From: Thermoguttaceae bacterium
Lineage (GTDB): Bacteria; Planctomycetota; Planctomycetia; Pirellulales; Thermoguttaceae
Reading direction: 5' to 3'
Assembly (NCBI GenBank): GCA_017939795.1
Contig: JAGBAA010000076.1
Coordinates: 1-64,000 of the forward strand
DNA length: 64,000 nt
This document shows, piece after piece, positions 32,159 through 40,934 of the stretch. The position numbers and the translations under genes were made by a program. The notes below the pieces were generated by a model. That model made no database searches. It saw only the letters and a list, made by a program, of their open reading frames with translations, and was not told the DNA's origin. Numbering within the stretch: position 1 is the first letter of the stretch; every line of letters starts with the position of its first letter.

Positions 32159-34573
32159 ATGGACGAGCAGTACTTTCTTTTTGAAACCGGCGGAAAACCG
32201 CAAGATCCATGGGACGCAGAAGTTCAGGGAGAGGAAGTCCCTGCGGTGAGTGTCGTTTTCCCGGAAGGGATCGCGAAACCTCTGGACTATGCGATCCCTC
32301 CTGCGTGGCTTGGAAAGGTCCAGCCGGGAATGCGTCTTGAGGTGCCGCTCGGAAAATCAAATCGACCCGCGACGGTTTTCTGCATTGCGGTCCATACGGT
32401 CTCTGCGTCCCGGATGAAGCTGAAATTCGCGTCCAGGATCCTGGATGAGAAGCCGCTCATTTCGCCGACGATGCTGGAGTTGACCCGATGGATCGGCGAG
32501 CATTGGCTCTGCCCGTGGGGAACGGTCCTGCAGAGTGTTTTACCGGCGGGAGTGCGCGAAAATGCAGGAACGCGGATGGCGGTTCTGCTTTCGATCTCCG
32601 AAAAGGGGGTGAAGGCACTGGAACTGCGCAGGAGGGAGGTGCAGGAAGCTGCCGAGCCGCTGAGCTACGCCAATTTTGAGACCATCCAGGATGCGAAAGT
32701 GCGTCAGGCTGTCGAGAAAACGGAGATCCCGCGGGAATTACGTCTGACGCCGACGCAGGAAAAGATCCTTCACACGCTGATGATGTGGGGAAAACCGCTC
32801 ACGACGGAGGAGCTTGCCCGGCGCACGAACGTCTCCTACGGACCGGTGAAACTGCTGCGGGAACGCGGGTTCATTCAGTCCCAGCAGTCCCGGATCCGTA
32901 CTGGAGCCGGAGAACACGATGCCGGAGAGTTCACGAAGCAGACGGACCTGGTTCTGAATCCGGAGCAGAACGCCGCGATGGTGAAGATCCGCGAGGCGCT
33001 TCATGCGCGTCGTGCACCGCGTCCGATCCTGCTTCATGGAGTAACGGGAAGCGGAAAAACAGAAGTTTACGTCCATGCGATCCGTGAGGTCGTTCGGGCT
33101 GGGCGTCAGGCGATCGTGCTGGTCCCGGAGATCTCGCTTACCCCGCAGACGGTCCAGCGGTTTCGGAGCCGATTTGCCAATATCGCGGTCCTCCACAGCC
33201 ATTTGACGGATGCGCAGCGTCACGATGAATGGGAACGGATCCTTCACGGTGACGTCGAGGTCATCGTTGGTGCGCGGAGTGCCGTTTTTGCTCCGACGCC
33301 GCGTCTTGGGCTGATCGTCATCGACGAGGAGCATGAAACGAGCTTCAAGCAGGATTCCATGGCGCCGCGCTACCATGCGCGTGAGGTCGCGATCCAGCGC
33401 GGAAAGATGGAGAATGCGCTGGTCCTGCTCGGTTCCGCGACGCCTTCTCTGGAGAGCTGGCATCGGGCGCAGTGTGGTGAATTTGAACTCATTCCGCTCG
33501 TCCGGCGCGTCAAAAACCGGGTCCTTCCGCACGTTTCGACGGTCGACCTGCGGATCCGGGATACGATCTCCAACGGTGCGATCGGACGGAAAATGCACAT
33601 CGCGATGAACGAGTGCCTCCAGAAAAAGCAGCAGGTCATTCTTTTCCTGAACCGCCGCGGTTTCTCGACGCACATTCAGTGTCCGGCGTGCGGAGCCGTC
33701 CTTTCCTGTCCGCACTGCGAGATCTCGCTCACGCACCACAAATCGGCCGGTGAGGTCATTTGCCATTACTGCGACTACCATTCCGTCCCGCCGCAGAACT
33801 GCCCGCAATGCGGAAGTCCATCGATCCGGTATTCCGGAATGGGGACGCAGAAGCTGGAAGTTGAGATCCAGAGCCGGTTTCCGAATGCCCGCGTACTGCG
33901 GATGGACACGGATTCGATGCAGGCTCGGGGAGCGCACGAGAAGGCGTTCGCGCAGTTTCGTGCCGGCGAGATCGACATTCTGCTTGGGACCCAGATGATC
34001 GCGAAAGGGCTGGACTTTCCAAACGTTACGCTCGTGGGCGTCATTAACGCGGACACCGCACTGCATCTGCCGGATTTTCGTGCCGAAGAGCGTACCTTCC
34101 ATCTCATCACGCAGGTCGCAGGACGGACCGGACGCGGTGATGCCGGCGGTGAGGTGCTCGTTCAGTCATTTCAGCCCGAAAATTCCGCGATCCAGTTCGC
34201 ATGCCGACACGATTACCTCGGATTTGCGAACTACGCGCTCCCGCTTCGAAAAGCACTGAAGTACCCGCCGTATGGAGAGCTTGCGCGGATCGTTGTGCGC
34301 GGGACGGACGAAAATGAAACGAAACAGGCTGCGGAGACGATCGCGCAGAGGATCCGGCAGGAGATCCTGAGTCTTCGGGCAGTTGATGGGCGAGTCCTTG
34401 GTCCGGCACCGTGCCCGGTCGTGAAACTGCGCGATTTCTACCGATTTCATATTCAGGTCCATGCGCGGGACCGGGAGGTCCTCTGCGAAGTTCTGGGACG
34501 GGTGCAGGCAGAGGTGAAGCTGCCCTCGGAGATCCAGTGGATCATCGACCTGGACCCGCTCGCCATGCTTTAA
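32159..34573 (+). CDS. priA: Primosomal replication-restart helicase
   Basis: PriA, about 804 residues, reloads the replicative helicase at stalled forks. The N-terminal 3'-DNA-binding domain is followed by a winged helix (near 215-255). The superfamily 2 helicase core has GVTGSGKTEVYVHAI (Walker A, about 294), DEEHETSFKQ (Walker B, about 388) and GSATPSLES (motif III). Eight zinc cysteines lie between CPACGAVLSCPHC and CHYCDYHSVPPQNCPQCG (about 507-555), then the C-terminal helicase lobe with GTQMIAKGLDFPNV. ATG 32159 has a GGGA ribosome site; the open frame starts at a TTG at 32141. It is followed on the opposite strand by an esterase gene. Confidence 0.96.
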   Translation: MDEQYFLFETGGKPQDPWDAEVQGEEVPAVSVVFPEGIAKPLDYAIPPAWLGKVQPGMRLEVPLGKSNRPATVFCIAVHTVSASRMKLKFASRILDEKPLISPTMLELTRWIGEHWLCPWGTVLQSVLPAGVRENAGTRMAVLLSISEKGVKALELRRREVQEAAEPLSYANFETIQDAKVRQAVEKTEIPRELRLTPTQEKILHTLMMWGKPLTTEELARRTNVSYGPVKLLRERGFIQSQQSRIRTGAGEHDAGEFTKQTDLVLNPEQNAAMVKIREALHARRAPRPILLHGVTGSGKTEVYVHAIREVVRAGRQAIVLVPEISLTPQTVQRFRSRFANIAVLHSHLTDAQRHDEWERILHGDVEVIVGARSAVFAPTPRLGLIVIDEEHETSFKQDSMAPRYHAREVAIQRGKMENALVLLGSATPSLESWHRAQCGEFELIPLVRRVKNRVLPHVSTVDLRIRDTISNGAIGRKMHIAMNECLQKKQQVILFLNRRGFSTHIQCPACGAVLSCPHCEISLTHHKSAGEVICHYCDYHSVPPQNCPQCGSPSIRYSGMGTQKLEVEIQSRFPNARVLRMDTDSMQARGAHEKAFAQFRAGEIDILLGTQMIAKGLDFPNVTLVGVINADTALHLPDFRAEERTFHLITQVAGRTGRGDAGGEVLVQSFQPENSAIQFACRHDYLGFANYALPLRKALKYPPYGELARIVVRGTDENETKQAAETIAQRIRQEILSLRAVDGRVLGPAPCPVVKLRDFYRFHIQVHARDREVLCEVLGRVQAEVKLPSEIQWIIDLDPLAML

Positions 34574-34595
34574 TTGAGAGTTGCGGATCGTGGAT

Positions 34596-35468
34596 TCAGA
34601 ATTTCATCTTTTCCATCCATTCATGCACGCGGTCCATCCATGCAGAGAGATGGTCTCCGCCTTTCATTGCGCCGAATCCGTGACCCGCTTTTGCGTAAAT
34701 GTGCATTTCGGCCGGGATGTTCATCGTGCGAAGTTTTCGGTAGACTGCCAGGGATCCCCATGATGGAACGGAGTCCGCGTCGCCGTGAATGAGGCACATC
34801 GGGGGCGTTTGCGTGTCGAATGGGAAATCCGCGGCCATTTCCATATTTTCGCCGGTTCCTGAATAGGGACGGTCGCTGCACTCCTGAAGAACGTAGGCTG
34901 GATAGACCGGGATCGCGAAATTCACGCAGCAGGAGACCTGATCGAGTTCGTCGATCGGAGCATAAGCCGGAGTCTGGCTCGCCGCTGCGGCCATGAGCGT
35001 CAGGTGACCGCCGGCGGAGAAACCGAGACAGCCGATCTTTTCCTGATCGATGCCGAGTTCCGCAGCGCGGGAACGAACGAGACGGACCGTACGCTGAGCG
35101 TCCTGCCAGGCAGAAAGATGCTTGGCGGCGTCTTTGGGACGACCGACCCGGTATCGCACGATGACGGCCGTCACGCCTTTTTGGTTGAAGTACTGCGCGA
35201 CTCGGACTCCTTCATGCTGATCGCAGCATTTTCGGTAGGCACCGCCCGGGAATACGATGACGCAGGCGGTACTTTTCTTTTCGGATGGAATGCAGATCTC
35301 GTAAGTGGGGATGGTCTGATGGTCCTGAAAATTCGGTATTTTGCCTTCCGGCCAAATTGGGATCTGCTCACCGACGCAGAGTTCTGGGCCGTGAAAGGCG
35401 AAAAGGATAAAAAGTACCGTAAGGGAGGAGATGATGGGGAGGAACGAAAAACGAATTCGTGCGGTCAT
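34596..35468 (-). CDS. Secreted alpha/beta hydrolase, esterase paralogue 2
   Basis: This 290-residue protein has a hydrophobic signal segment (ISSLTVLFILFAFHG). It is closely related to the proteins at 15232-16083 and 35658-36512. Shared blocks are CVIVFPGGAYRKCCDQHEG, IVRYRVGRPKDAAKHLSAWQ, CLGFSAGGHLTLM (Ser nucleophile), FAIPVYPAYVLQ, PPMCLIHGDADS and GHGFG (His). It probably deacylates plant-polysaccharide fragments in the periplasm. AGGAG sits 9 bases before the ATG. It is followed on its strand by the convergent priA gene without a clear terminator. The tandem arrangement with paralogue 3 points to local duplication. Confidence 0.9.
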   Translation of the reverse strand: MTARIRFSFLPIISSLTVLFILFAFHGPELCVGEQIPIWPEGKIPNFQDHQTIPTYEICIPSEKKSTACVIVFPGGAYRKCCDQHEGVRVAQYFNQKGVTAVIVRYRVGRPKDAAKHLSAWQDAQRTVRLVRSRAAELGIDQEKIGCLGFSAGGHLTLMAAAASQTPAYAPIDELDQVSCCVNFAIPVYPAYVLQECSDRPYSGTGENMEMAADFPFDTQTPPMCLIHGDADSVPSWGSLAVYRKLRTMNIPAEMHIYAKAGHGFGAMKGGDHLSAWMDRVHEWMEKMKF

Positions 35469-35544
35469 TTTTTCAAAACTCCTGCTGGATCTGGGAGAAA
35501 TGAGACCTGAGAAACTCCAGATCTCTGGACTTTGAGGAATGAAA

Positions 35545-35576
35545 AAAACGCCGTCGAAAATCAGACGGCGTTTTAC
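35545..35576. terminator. Terminator between esterase paralogues
   Basis: AAAACGCCGTC (35545-35555) pairs with GACGGCGTTTT (35564-35574). It lies about 80 bases past the stop of paralogue 3 on the minus strand. Confidence 0.75.
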
Positions 35577-35657
35577 GTGATCCGCAGCAGGCGTCAGGCC
35601 GTCAACAGCAGACTGTCAGATGCTGCGGGAGGAAACGGATCAGGCTGCGGGAACGAA

Positions 35658-36512
35658 CTAAAATCCCATGACCGTCATCCAGGCTTTTACTCGGTCTAGC
35701 CACGCCGAGACGTGATGCTCGCCGCGAATACCGCCGAAACCATGATTCACGTTGGCGTAAATGTGCATCTCGGCCGGAATGTTCATCGTGCGGAGTTTAT
35801 GGTAAACGGCGACGGAACCCATCGGCGAATAGACGTCCAGATCGCCGTGGATGAAGCACATCGGCGGGGTCTTGGCATCAAACGCAAAGTCGGCGACCAT
35901 CGTGGAATCGTTTCCTTTCCCGGAATTGGGGCCATCTTTTCCGTCTTCCAGAACGTAGGCCGGATAGACCGGGATCGCGAAGTTTACGTGGCACGGGACC
36001 TGATCGAGTTCGTCGACTGGTTCGTATGCGGGAGTCTGGCTCGTGGTGGAGGTCATGAGCGTCAGGTGTCCGCCGGCAGAGAATCCGGTGCAGCCGATCT
36101 TTTCCGGATCGATGCCGAGTTCCGCTGCACGGGAACGGACCGTACGTACCGCACGCTGTGCGTCCTGCCATGCCGTAACGTGCTTGGCGACGTTTTTCGG
36201 ACGGGAAACACGGTACCGGACGATGACTGCGGTCACGCCTTTTTCGTTAAAGTATTTGGCGATGGCGGTTCCTTCATGCTGATCGCAGCAGCCCTGGTAT
36301 GCGCCGCCGGGGAAAACGATGACGCACGTATCGCTTTTCTTTTCTGCCGGGACGCAGACCTCGTAGGTCGGCACAGTCTGGTGCTGCTCAAAGTTCGGCG
36401 TTTTGCCTTCCGGCCAGAGATCGATCCGCTCGCCGGCAAAAACAGTACTGGAGAGCGTCAGCGTGAGGACGGCGATCAGCGCGAGAGCTGAGGAAAGGAG
36501 GGTACTTTTCAT
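35658..36512 (-). CDS. Secreted alpha/beta hydrolase, esterase paralogue 3
   Basis: This 284-residue protein has a Sec signal ending VFA-GE. It shares with its neighbour the N-terminal pattern IDLWPEGKTPNFEQHQTVPT and CVIVFPGGAYQGCCDQHEG. With paralogue 1 it shares TLMTSTTSQTPAYEPVDELD and the segment after it. The nucleophile elbow is CTGFSAGGHLTLM, with PPMCFIHGDLDVYSPM and NHGFGG for the other triad residues. It therefore bridges the two other copies in sequence. The predicted role is removal of ester groups from plant polysaccharides outside the cytoplasm. AAGGAA precedes the ATG. Confidence 0.9.
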   Translation of the reverse strand: MKSTLLSSALALIAVLTLTLSSTVFAGERIDLWPEGKTPNFEQHQTVPTYEVCVPAEKKSDTCVIVFPGGAYQGCCDQHEGTAIAKYFNEKGVTAVIVRYRVSRPKNVAKHVTAWQDAQRAVRTVRSRAAELGIDPEKIGCTGFSAGGHLTLMTSTTSQTPAYEPVDELDQVPCHVNFAIPVYPAYVLEDGKDGPNSGKGNDSTMVADFAFDAKTPPMCFIHGDLDVYSPMGSVAVYHKLRTMNIPAEMHIYANVNHGFGGIRGEHHVSAWLDRVKAWMTVMGF

Positions 36513-36567
36513 GATTGGTCAGTTCCTTGGATTTCTGAAAATTGAGGTCGAAAATTTTTCTGAATGA

Positions 36568-36598
36568 GGAAACGCCGTCTGCAAAAAACGGCGTTTCG
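36568..36598 (-). terminator. Terminator after the alpha/beta hydrolase gene
   Basis: GAAACGCCGT (36569-36578) pairs with ACGGCGTTTC (36588-36597). It is the hairpin reached by transcripts of the minus-strand gene ending at 36739, after the tandem repeat. Both sides lack a long T-run. Confidence 0.55.
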
Positions 36599-36607
36599 GG
36601 ATCCTGG

Positions 36608-36726
36608 TTTTGCGTCAGTCAACGTTTTGCGTCAGCCTGCGTTTTGCGTCAGTCAACGTTTTGCGTCAGCCTGCGTTTTGCGTCAGCCTGCGTTTTGCGT
36701 CAGCCTGCGTTTTGCGTCAGCCTGTG
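36608..36726. repeat. Seven tandem 17-bp units after a stop codon
   Basis: Seven contiguous 17-base units (119 bases) read TTTTGCGTCAGCCTGCG or the variant TTTTGCGTCAGTCAACG, in the order variant, main, variant, main, main, main, and main with one change. They fill the space between the stop of the minus-strand hydrolase (36739) and the hairpin at 36569-36597. The unit length equals that of the nrdD repeat although the sequence differs. Confidence 0.95.
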
Positions 36727-36738
36727 TTCGCGCGTACT

Positions 36739-37572
36739 CTAGCGTTTCATGCAGTTGAGCATGAAGTCCACGATCGGTTTCGGATCTTTGAGGGAGTGCG
36801 GATGATGGTCCACTCCGGGTTTCAGGATGAGTCCTGCTTCTCCGCCGGCTGCTTTGAAATTCTCGATGAGAATGGCGCCGTTTTCATCCCACGGTACGAC
36901 ACGGTCAGAGTCGCCGGCGACGATGAAGATCGGGACCTTTTTCTCTGCCAGAATGCGGCAGGTCGTGATTGGCATATTTTTTGGGTCGGAAATTTCTTCT
37001 TCCGTCATACCGTAGGTCGCCATGGCCTGATGCCAGCTGGGAGCGTGCCCGGATCCTTTTCCTTTTCCGCCAGGCCAGCTCTTCAGATCGCAGACCGGCG
37101 CATCAATGTACAGGCCGGCCACTTTGTCCGGATTGGCGATCGCCCACTGAAGCGAGCAGACTCCGCCGCGGCTCATGCCGAGCATCACGGGCTTGGAGTT
37201 GAATTGGTATTCGCTGGTGAGCAGGTCGTAGAGTTTCGTGCGTTCCGCATTACACTGCGGGGAGCCGAGCAGGTCGCTCGTTCCGATCCACGCAACATGC
37301 CAGCCCAGATTCAGCATCGCGATCTCTGTCTGCGGTTCGTGGCCAAAGAAAACGGCTCGCCAGACCCACGGTTTTCCTTCCGCAGGCTCTTTCGGGCAGA
37401 CGACTTTTGCCGGACGTCCGCCGACCTCAAACTGGTAGCAGTCGAAGCCGTTCCAGCTGGATTTAGTGCCGGGGAATTCTGCTGCGGACAGTGAAGACAC
37501 GGAGGTGGTGAGGATGGAAACCGCGGCGAACAAAACTGCGAAAAATGCAGTACGGCGAGAAACTTTACGCAT
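36739..37572 (-). CDS. Secreted alpha/beta hydrolase (different subfamily)
   Basis: This protein of 277 residues has a Sec signal (RRTAFFAVLFAAVSILTTSV, cleavage near LSA-AE). The fold is alpha/beta-hydrolase, with VWRAVFFGHEPQ near the start, LGMSRGGVCSLQWAIANPDK (nucleophile Ser in G-M-S-R-G), PIFIVAGDSDRVVPWDENG and VDHHPHSLKDP as the His segment. It is not closely related to the three esterases nearby; the arrangement resembles prolyl-oligopeptidase or dienelactone-hydrolase-like esterases. I start it at 37572, where CAGGAG lies 8 bases upstream. It has a strong promoter at 37678-37706 and ends with a tandem-repeat 3' region. Confidence 0.87.
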   Translation of the reverse strand: MRKVSRRTAFFAVLFAAVSILTTSVSSLSAAEFPGTKSSWNGFDCYQFEVGGRPAKVVCPKEPAEGKPWVWRAVFFGHEPQTEIAMLNLGWHVAWIGTSDLLGSPQCNAERTKLYDLLTSEYQFNSKPVMLGMSRGGVCSLQWAIANPDKVAGLYIDAPVCDLKSWPGGKGKGSGHAPSWHQAMATYGMTEEEISDPKNMPITTCRILAEKKVPIFIVAGDSDRVVPWDENGAILIENFKAAGGEAGLILKPGVDHHPHSLKDPKPIVDFMLNCMKR

Positions 37573-37677
37573 TTTTTTCTCCTGGATCGGTAGGGGGGAT
37601 GGACGAAAAGGGAATTTCAATTTCGAAGACGAAACAGTCTGTTTCTGCGAAAATCAAAATCCCAAAATCTTTTTCGT

Positions 37678-37706
37678 ATTTTACTCTGTCGCTCACATTT
37701 CGTCAA
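37678..37706 (-). promoter_or_regulatory. Promoter of the alpha/beta hydrolase gene
   Basis: Minus strand: TTGACG (37706-37701), 17-base spacer, TAAAAT (37683-37678); A/T tracts (37735-37790) lie directly upstream. Confidence 0.75.
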
Positions 37707-37870
37707 GTGTCTGACCGTTTTTTTCGTCAGATTTTCTAAATTTTTCTCAAACTTTTCCAAATTTTCCGCAAAATTTCAGCCGTTCCCCCTCTTTTTTTCT
37801 TCTTTTCAGGGTAAAATGGATCTATGGTCTGTGTTCGGATGAAATTTTTCAAAAAATGGGGAGCCGCTCG

Positions 37871-40813
37871 ATGATTTTCCAAACTGCCTGCGTCATTCCG
37901 CCTTTCTCCCGGAAGGAAAGTGCCCGAAACGCTCTTCCCGGATGCCGTGTGGTGTTCGTTTTACTTTTTCTGATTTCTCTGACCGTTTGGGGGAGCGGAT
38001 GTACTTCCCCGGAGGAAGGGGAAAATGGAGAGTCGGCGCAAACGGCTTCCTCTGTACCTCCTGGTGCGTCCGGTACGCAGGAGTTTCTGGGGGCAGAAAG
38101 TCCTTCTTCAGACAGACAAACGAACGCCTGGCAGAATGACGGAGGCGGAAACCGTACCGAATCGGAAGATGGCGGCGATAGCCAGAACGCGTTTGGGGAA
38201 AGTGTATCCGAGGGAGCGGAGGTCCCCGCGGTTCCTGCAGATCCCGGTCTTTCGGGCTTTTCCGGGAATGTACCGCATATTGAGGAATCGGTGAAGGCCC
38301 CGGAAGGAAACGGACTTTTGGGAGTGAAGGGAGGCGTCTCAGTCCGAAGTATTCTGGAGCAGATGGTCCAGGCGTATCGCGAGGCCCGTACGTATCGCGA
38401 TCAAGGAGAGATCCGGATCTCCTGGACGCAAAATGGAAACCCGCACGAACGGCGGGTCATGTACCGTACCAGTTTCCAGAGGCCGAACCGACTTTTTCTT
38501 GAGGTAGATCAGACCGGCATCCTGGCAGATGGGGAGACGTTTTGTGCATACACTTCCGAAATGCCGGGACTTCTGCTTCAGCGATCCTGCCCGAAAGAAC
38601 TTGGGATCCTGGACATTTTGTGTGAACGTGAACTGTACTGGGCCGTTACGGACGTGGAGTCCAGCCAATTTTCCTATCTTCCGCCGCCGCTGGTCCTTCT
38701 TTTGAGTACGGATCCGCTCGCCACATTTCTTCATGAAGCGGAGCAGGGCAGGCTCTCGCATCTTGCTGAGGAATTCTGGGAAGGAAGACGCTGTTTTCGC
38801 ATCTCCGTCCTTCGCGATGAGAGTGAACAGACGATCTTTTGGATCGATGCGGAATCTTTTCTGCTTCGGCGAGTGGAACTTCCGCGTCAGATCCTTAAGA
38901 ATGAGAATTCGTCAGGAAATGAAGAGATGGTCGTGACGCTGGACTTTAATGGTGCAGAACTGAACTGGACTGGACTTTTGGAAATGGGAGTCCCGGCCAA
39001 TTCCGTCGTGGTCTCGTCTTTTACCCAGCCGCAAATGGAGCTTCTGGGGACGGAATTTCCCGATTTTCAGTTTACTCTTTTGAGAAAAGGGGAAGCCGCG
39101 CCTTCTGGAGACGGAAATGTGCCGCCAGAAACTCCTGATCGTGTCCAGCCGGGTACTGTCTCGCTGCCGGAGATGCCGGAACCGGCTGTTTCCCGGATCC
39201 CGCAGGAGAACGCAGGCAGGCTTCCGCAGGAGAGTTTGTCCAAAGTTCAGAGTGTGCCGCTGACGAAAAAATCGTTTGCCGGTAAGACGGTTTTTCTTTT
39301 CTTCTGGAGCATTTACGAGACGAATGTCTTTAATTTTCAAGATATGGAACGGCTGTTTCAGGAGATCCGTACGATGCCGAATGTTTCGTTTCTTGGCGTG
39401 AATATCGATGCGCCGGAGATGAGTGCCGAAAAGATACTGGCGGCGGCTGAGTCCTTTGGTCTTACGTGTCCGATCGCGAAAGATGCTTCCGGACAGATCG
39501 CGCAAATGCTCCGAAATGGAGAAATGTTCAGCTGTTTTCTTTTGGATACGCAGGGAAGAGTCCAGTTCTGCGATACATTGGGGACGTTTTATTCCGGTCG
39601 GGCGTATTCGGATCTGGTGCTTCGGGTCTCTTCCGGAGAGGAGATCTTTCAGGAACGGATCCTGGAATTGAAACGTGCCGAGTCGGACTACCAGGAAACC
39701 ATTCGTCTCTGGGTCGAAAACGGGATCTTTCTGAAAGAGACCGAGACGGAAAAGATCGAGATCGCCGAACCGCGGATCGAGCCTGCCTCGGAACCGGTCG
39801 CGTGTCGGAAAAAGGAACTTTGGCGTTCCGAGACGCTCTATTCGCCAACGTGGATCCTTCCGGAACCGGAGAGAAAAAGGATCCTGGTCCTGGAAAATGG
39901 GAATTCGGTCGCGATTCTGGATCCTGCCGGGACGCTCATTGAAAGAAAAGTGCTGGATGTGCCGCAGGATGAGTTTTTGGAAAGTCTCCGTTCTGTTGAG
40001 CACGAGTCCGGGACGATTTACGCGGCGGCAGGAAAACGGATCTTTCTTTTCGATGGTTCCTGGAAACAGGTCGGCGTTTACCCGCCGATGGAAGCGGAGA
40101 ATGGGAATTCTTCGGAAGATGGAGCCGGGAAGAGCGAAAAACTGCCTCAAGGGACCGTTTCCGATCTGCTTGCGGGAGATTGGGATCAGGATGGAAAACC
40201 GGAGATCTACGCGGCATTTTGGGAAGAGGAGTCGTTTTTGAAACTTTCGCTTGCCGGGGAAGTCCTTGCCGTTGGCGAGGGGGTCTCCAATGTTTTCCAG
40301 ATCGCCGGAACGACGATTTCCGGAATGCCGGAACTGTGGATCGTTGACCAAAGCGGTGCCGTTTCCGTATTTGATCCTCGGGACCTTCGGGTAAAGTCCG
40401 TGCTGTCGGTTGCGCAGAGAACCCTTGGATCCTTGAAGGTCCATGATTTTGATGCGGACGGAAAAGATGAAATGGCGGGGATCGCGCTTGGTGTTCGAGT
40501 CAAGTTCAAGGCCGTCGGCGTGACGCAGGACGGTAAAGAGCTTTGGAATCTGGATCTTCCCAATTTTGCGTACCAGAGAAAGATCGAAAAGATCCTGCCG
40601 GTCTGCATGAATTCAGAATCGGAAATACGGTCAGGCTGGCTCGTCATTGGGCCGGATTCTTCTCTCCATTTTGTTGAATCGACCGGCATGCTCATCGACC
40701 AGTTCCATTTCGGGCAAATCATCACGGGGGCTGCGTCGTGCATTTTAGACGGGACCCCATGCCTGCTTCTTTCAACTCCGGATGGGGTCACGGCATTGGA
40801 GATCAGCCGCTGA
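37871..40813 (+). CDS. Large lipoprotein: LolA-like, thioredoxin-like (no CxxC) and FG-GAP domains
   Basis: This protein of about 980 residues has a lipoprotein signal (VVFVLLFLISLTVWGSGC). After a Ser/Glu-rich stretch, residues about 153-345 resemble LolA/DUF2092 lipid-carrier folds (SILEQMVQAYREARTYRDQG, FWIDAESFLLRRVELPRQ). Residues about 463-590 look like a TlpA/AhpC thioredoxin domain (FAGKTVFLFFWSIYETNVFN, FLGVNIDAPEMSAEKILAAA). WSIYET stands where WCxxC should be, so it cannot do thiol chemistry. The C-terminus has FG-GAP/VCBS motifs (GDWDQDGKPEIYAAF, DFDADGKDEMAG). Such multi-domain proteins are typical of Planctomycetes but their role is unknown. GGGGAG precedes ATG 37871. It is monocistronic, ending with a terminator. 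Confidence 0.8.
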   Translation: MIFQTACVIPPFSRKESARNALPGCRVVFVLLFLISLTVWGSGCTSPEEGENGESAQTASSVPPGASGTQEFLGAESPSSDRQTNAWQNDGGGNRTESEDGGDSQNAFGESVSEGAEVPAVPADPGLSGFSGNVPHIEESVKAPEGNGLLGVKGGVSVRSILEQMVQAYREARTYRDQGEIRISWTQNGNPHERRVMYRTSFQRPNRLFLEVDQTGILADGETFCAYTSEMPGLLLQRSCPKELGILDILCERELYWAVTDVESSQFSYLPPPLVLLLSTDPLATFLHEAEQGRLSHLAEEFWEGRRCFRISVLRDESEQTIFWIDAESFLLRRVELPRQILKNENSSGNEEMVVTLDFNGAELNWTGLLEMGVPANSVVVSSFTQPQMELLGTEFPDFQFTLLRKGEAAPSGDGNVPPETPDRVQPGTVSLPEMPEPAVSRIPQENAGRLPQESLSKVQSVPLTKKSFAGKTVFLFFWSIYETNVFNFQDMERLFQEIRTMPNVSFLGVNIDAPEMSAEKILAAAESFGLTCPIAKDASGQIAQMLRNGEMFSCFLLDTQGRVQFCDTLGTFYSGRAYSDLVLRVSSGEEIFQERILELKRAESDYQETIRLWVENGIFLKETETEKIEIAEPRIEPASEPVACRKKELWRSETLYSPTWILPEPERKRILVLENGNSVAILDPAGTLIERKVLDVPQDEFLESLRSVEHESGTIYAAAGKRIFLFDGSWKQVGVYPPMEAENGNSSEDGAGKSEKLPQGTVSDLLAGDWDQDGKPEIYAAFWEEESFLKLSLAGEVLAVGEGVSNVFQIAGTTISGMPELWIVDQSGAVSVFDPRDLRVKSVLSVAQRTLGSLKVHDFDADGKDEMAGIALGVRVKFKAVGVTQDGKELWNLDLPNFAYQRKIEKILPVCMNSESEIRSGWLVIGPDSSLHFVESTGMLIDQFHFGQIITGAASCILDGTPCLLLSTPDGVTALEISR

Positions 40814-40847
40814 GTTTCCATCGAACCAAAGAAGCAAAAGTCCGAAA

Positions 40848-40887
40848 AAAAACGGCGTACATCAGAAATGGTGTACGCCGTTTTCTT
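40848..40887. terminator. Bidirectional terminator
   Basis: AAAACGGCGTAC (40849-40860) pairs with GTACGCCGTTTT (40873-40884), between the lipoprotein gene and the converging aldo/keto reductase. Confidence 0.85.
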
Positions 40888-40934
40888 TGGGGAAATGTTC
40901 TGTTCGGGACCGTTTCCCGCTGAAATTTGGCCGT

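Noticed and set aside
36608-36726. CRISPR array
   Set aside because: Units are contiguous with no spacers and no cas genes nearby; it is a simple tandem repeat.
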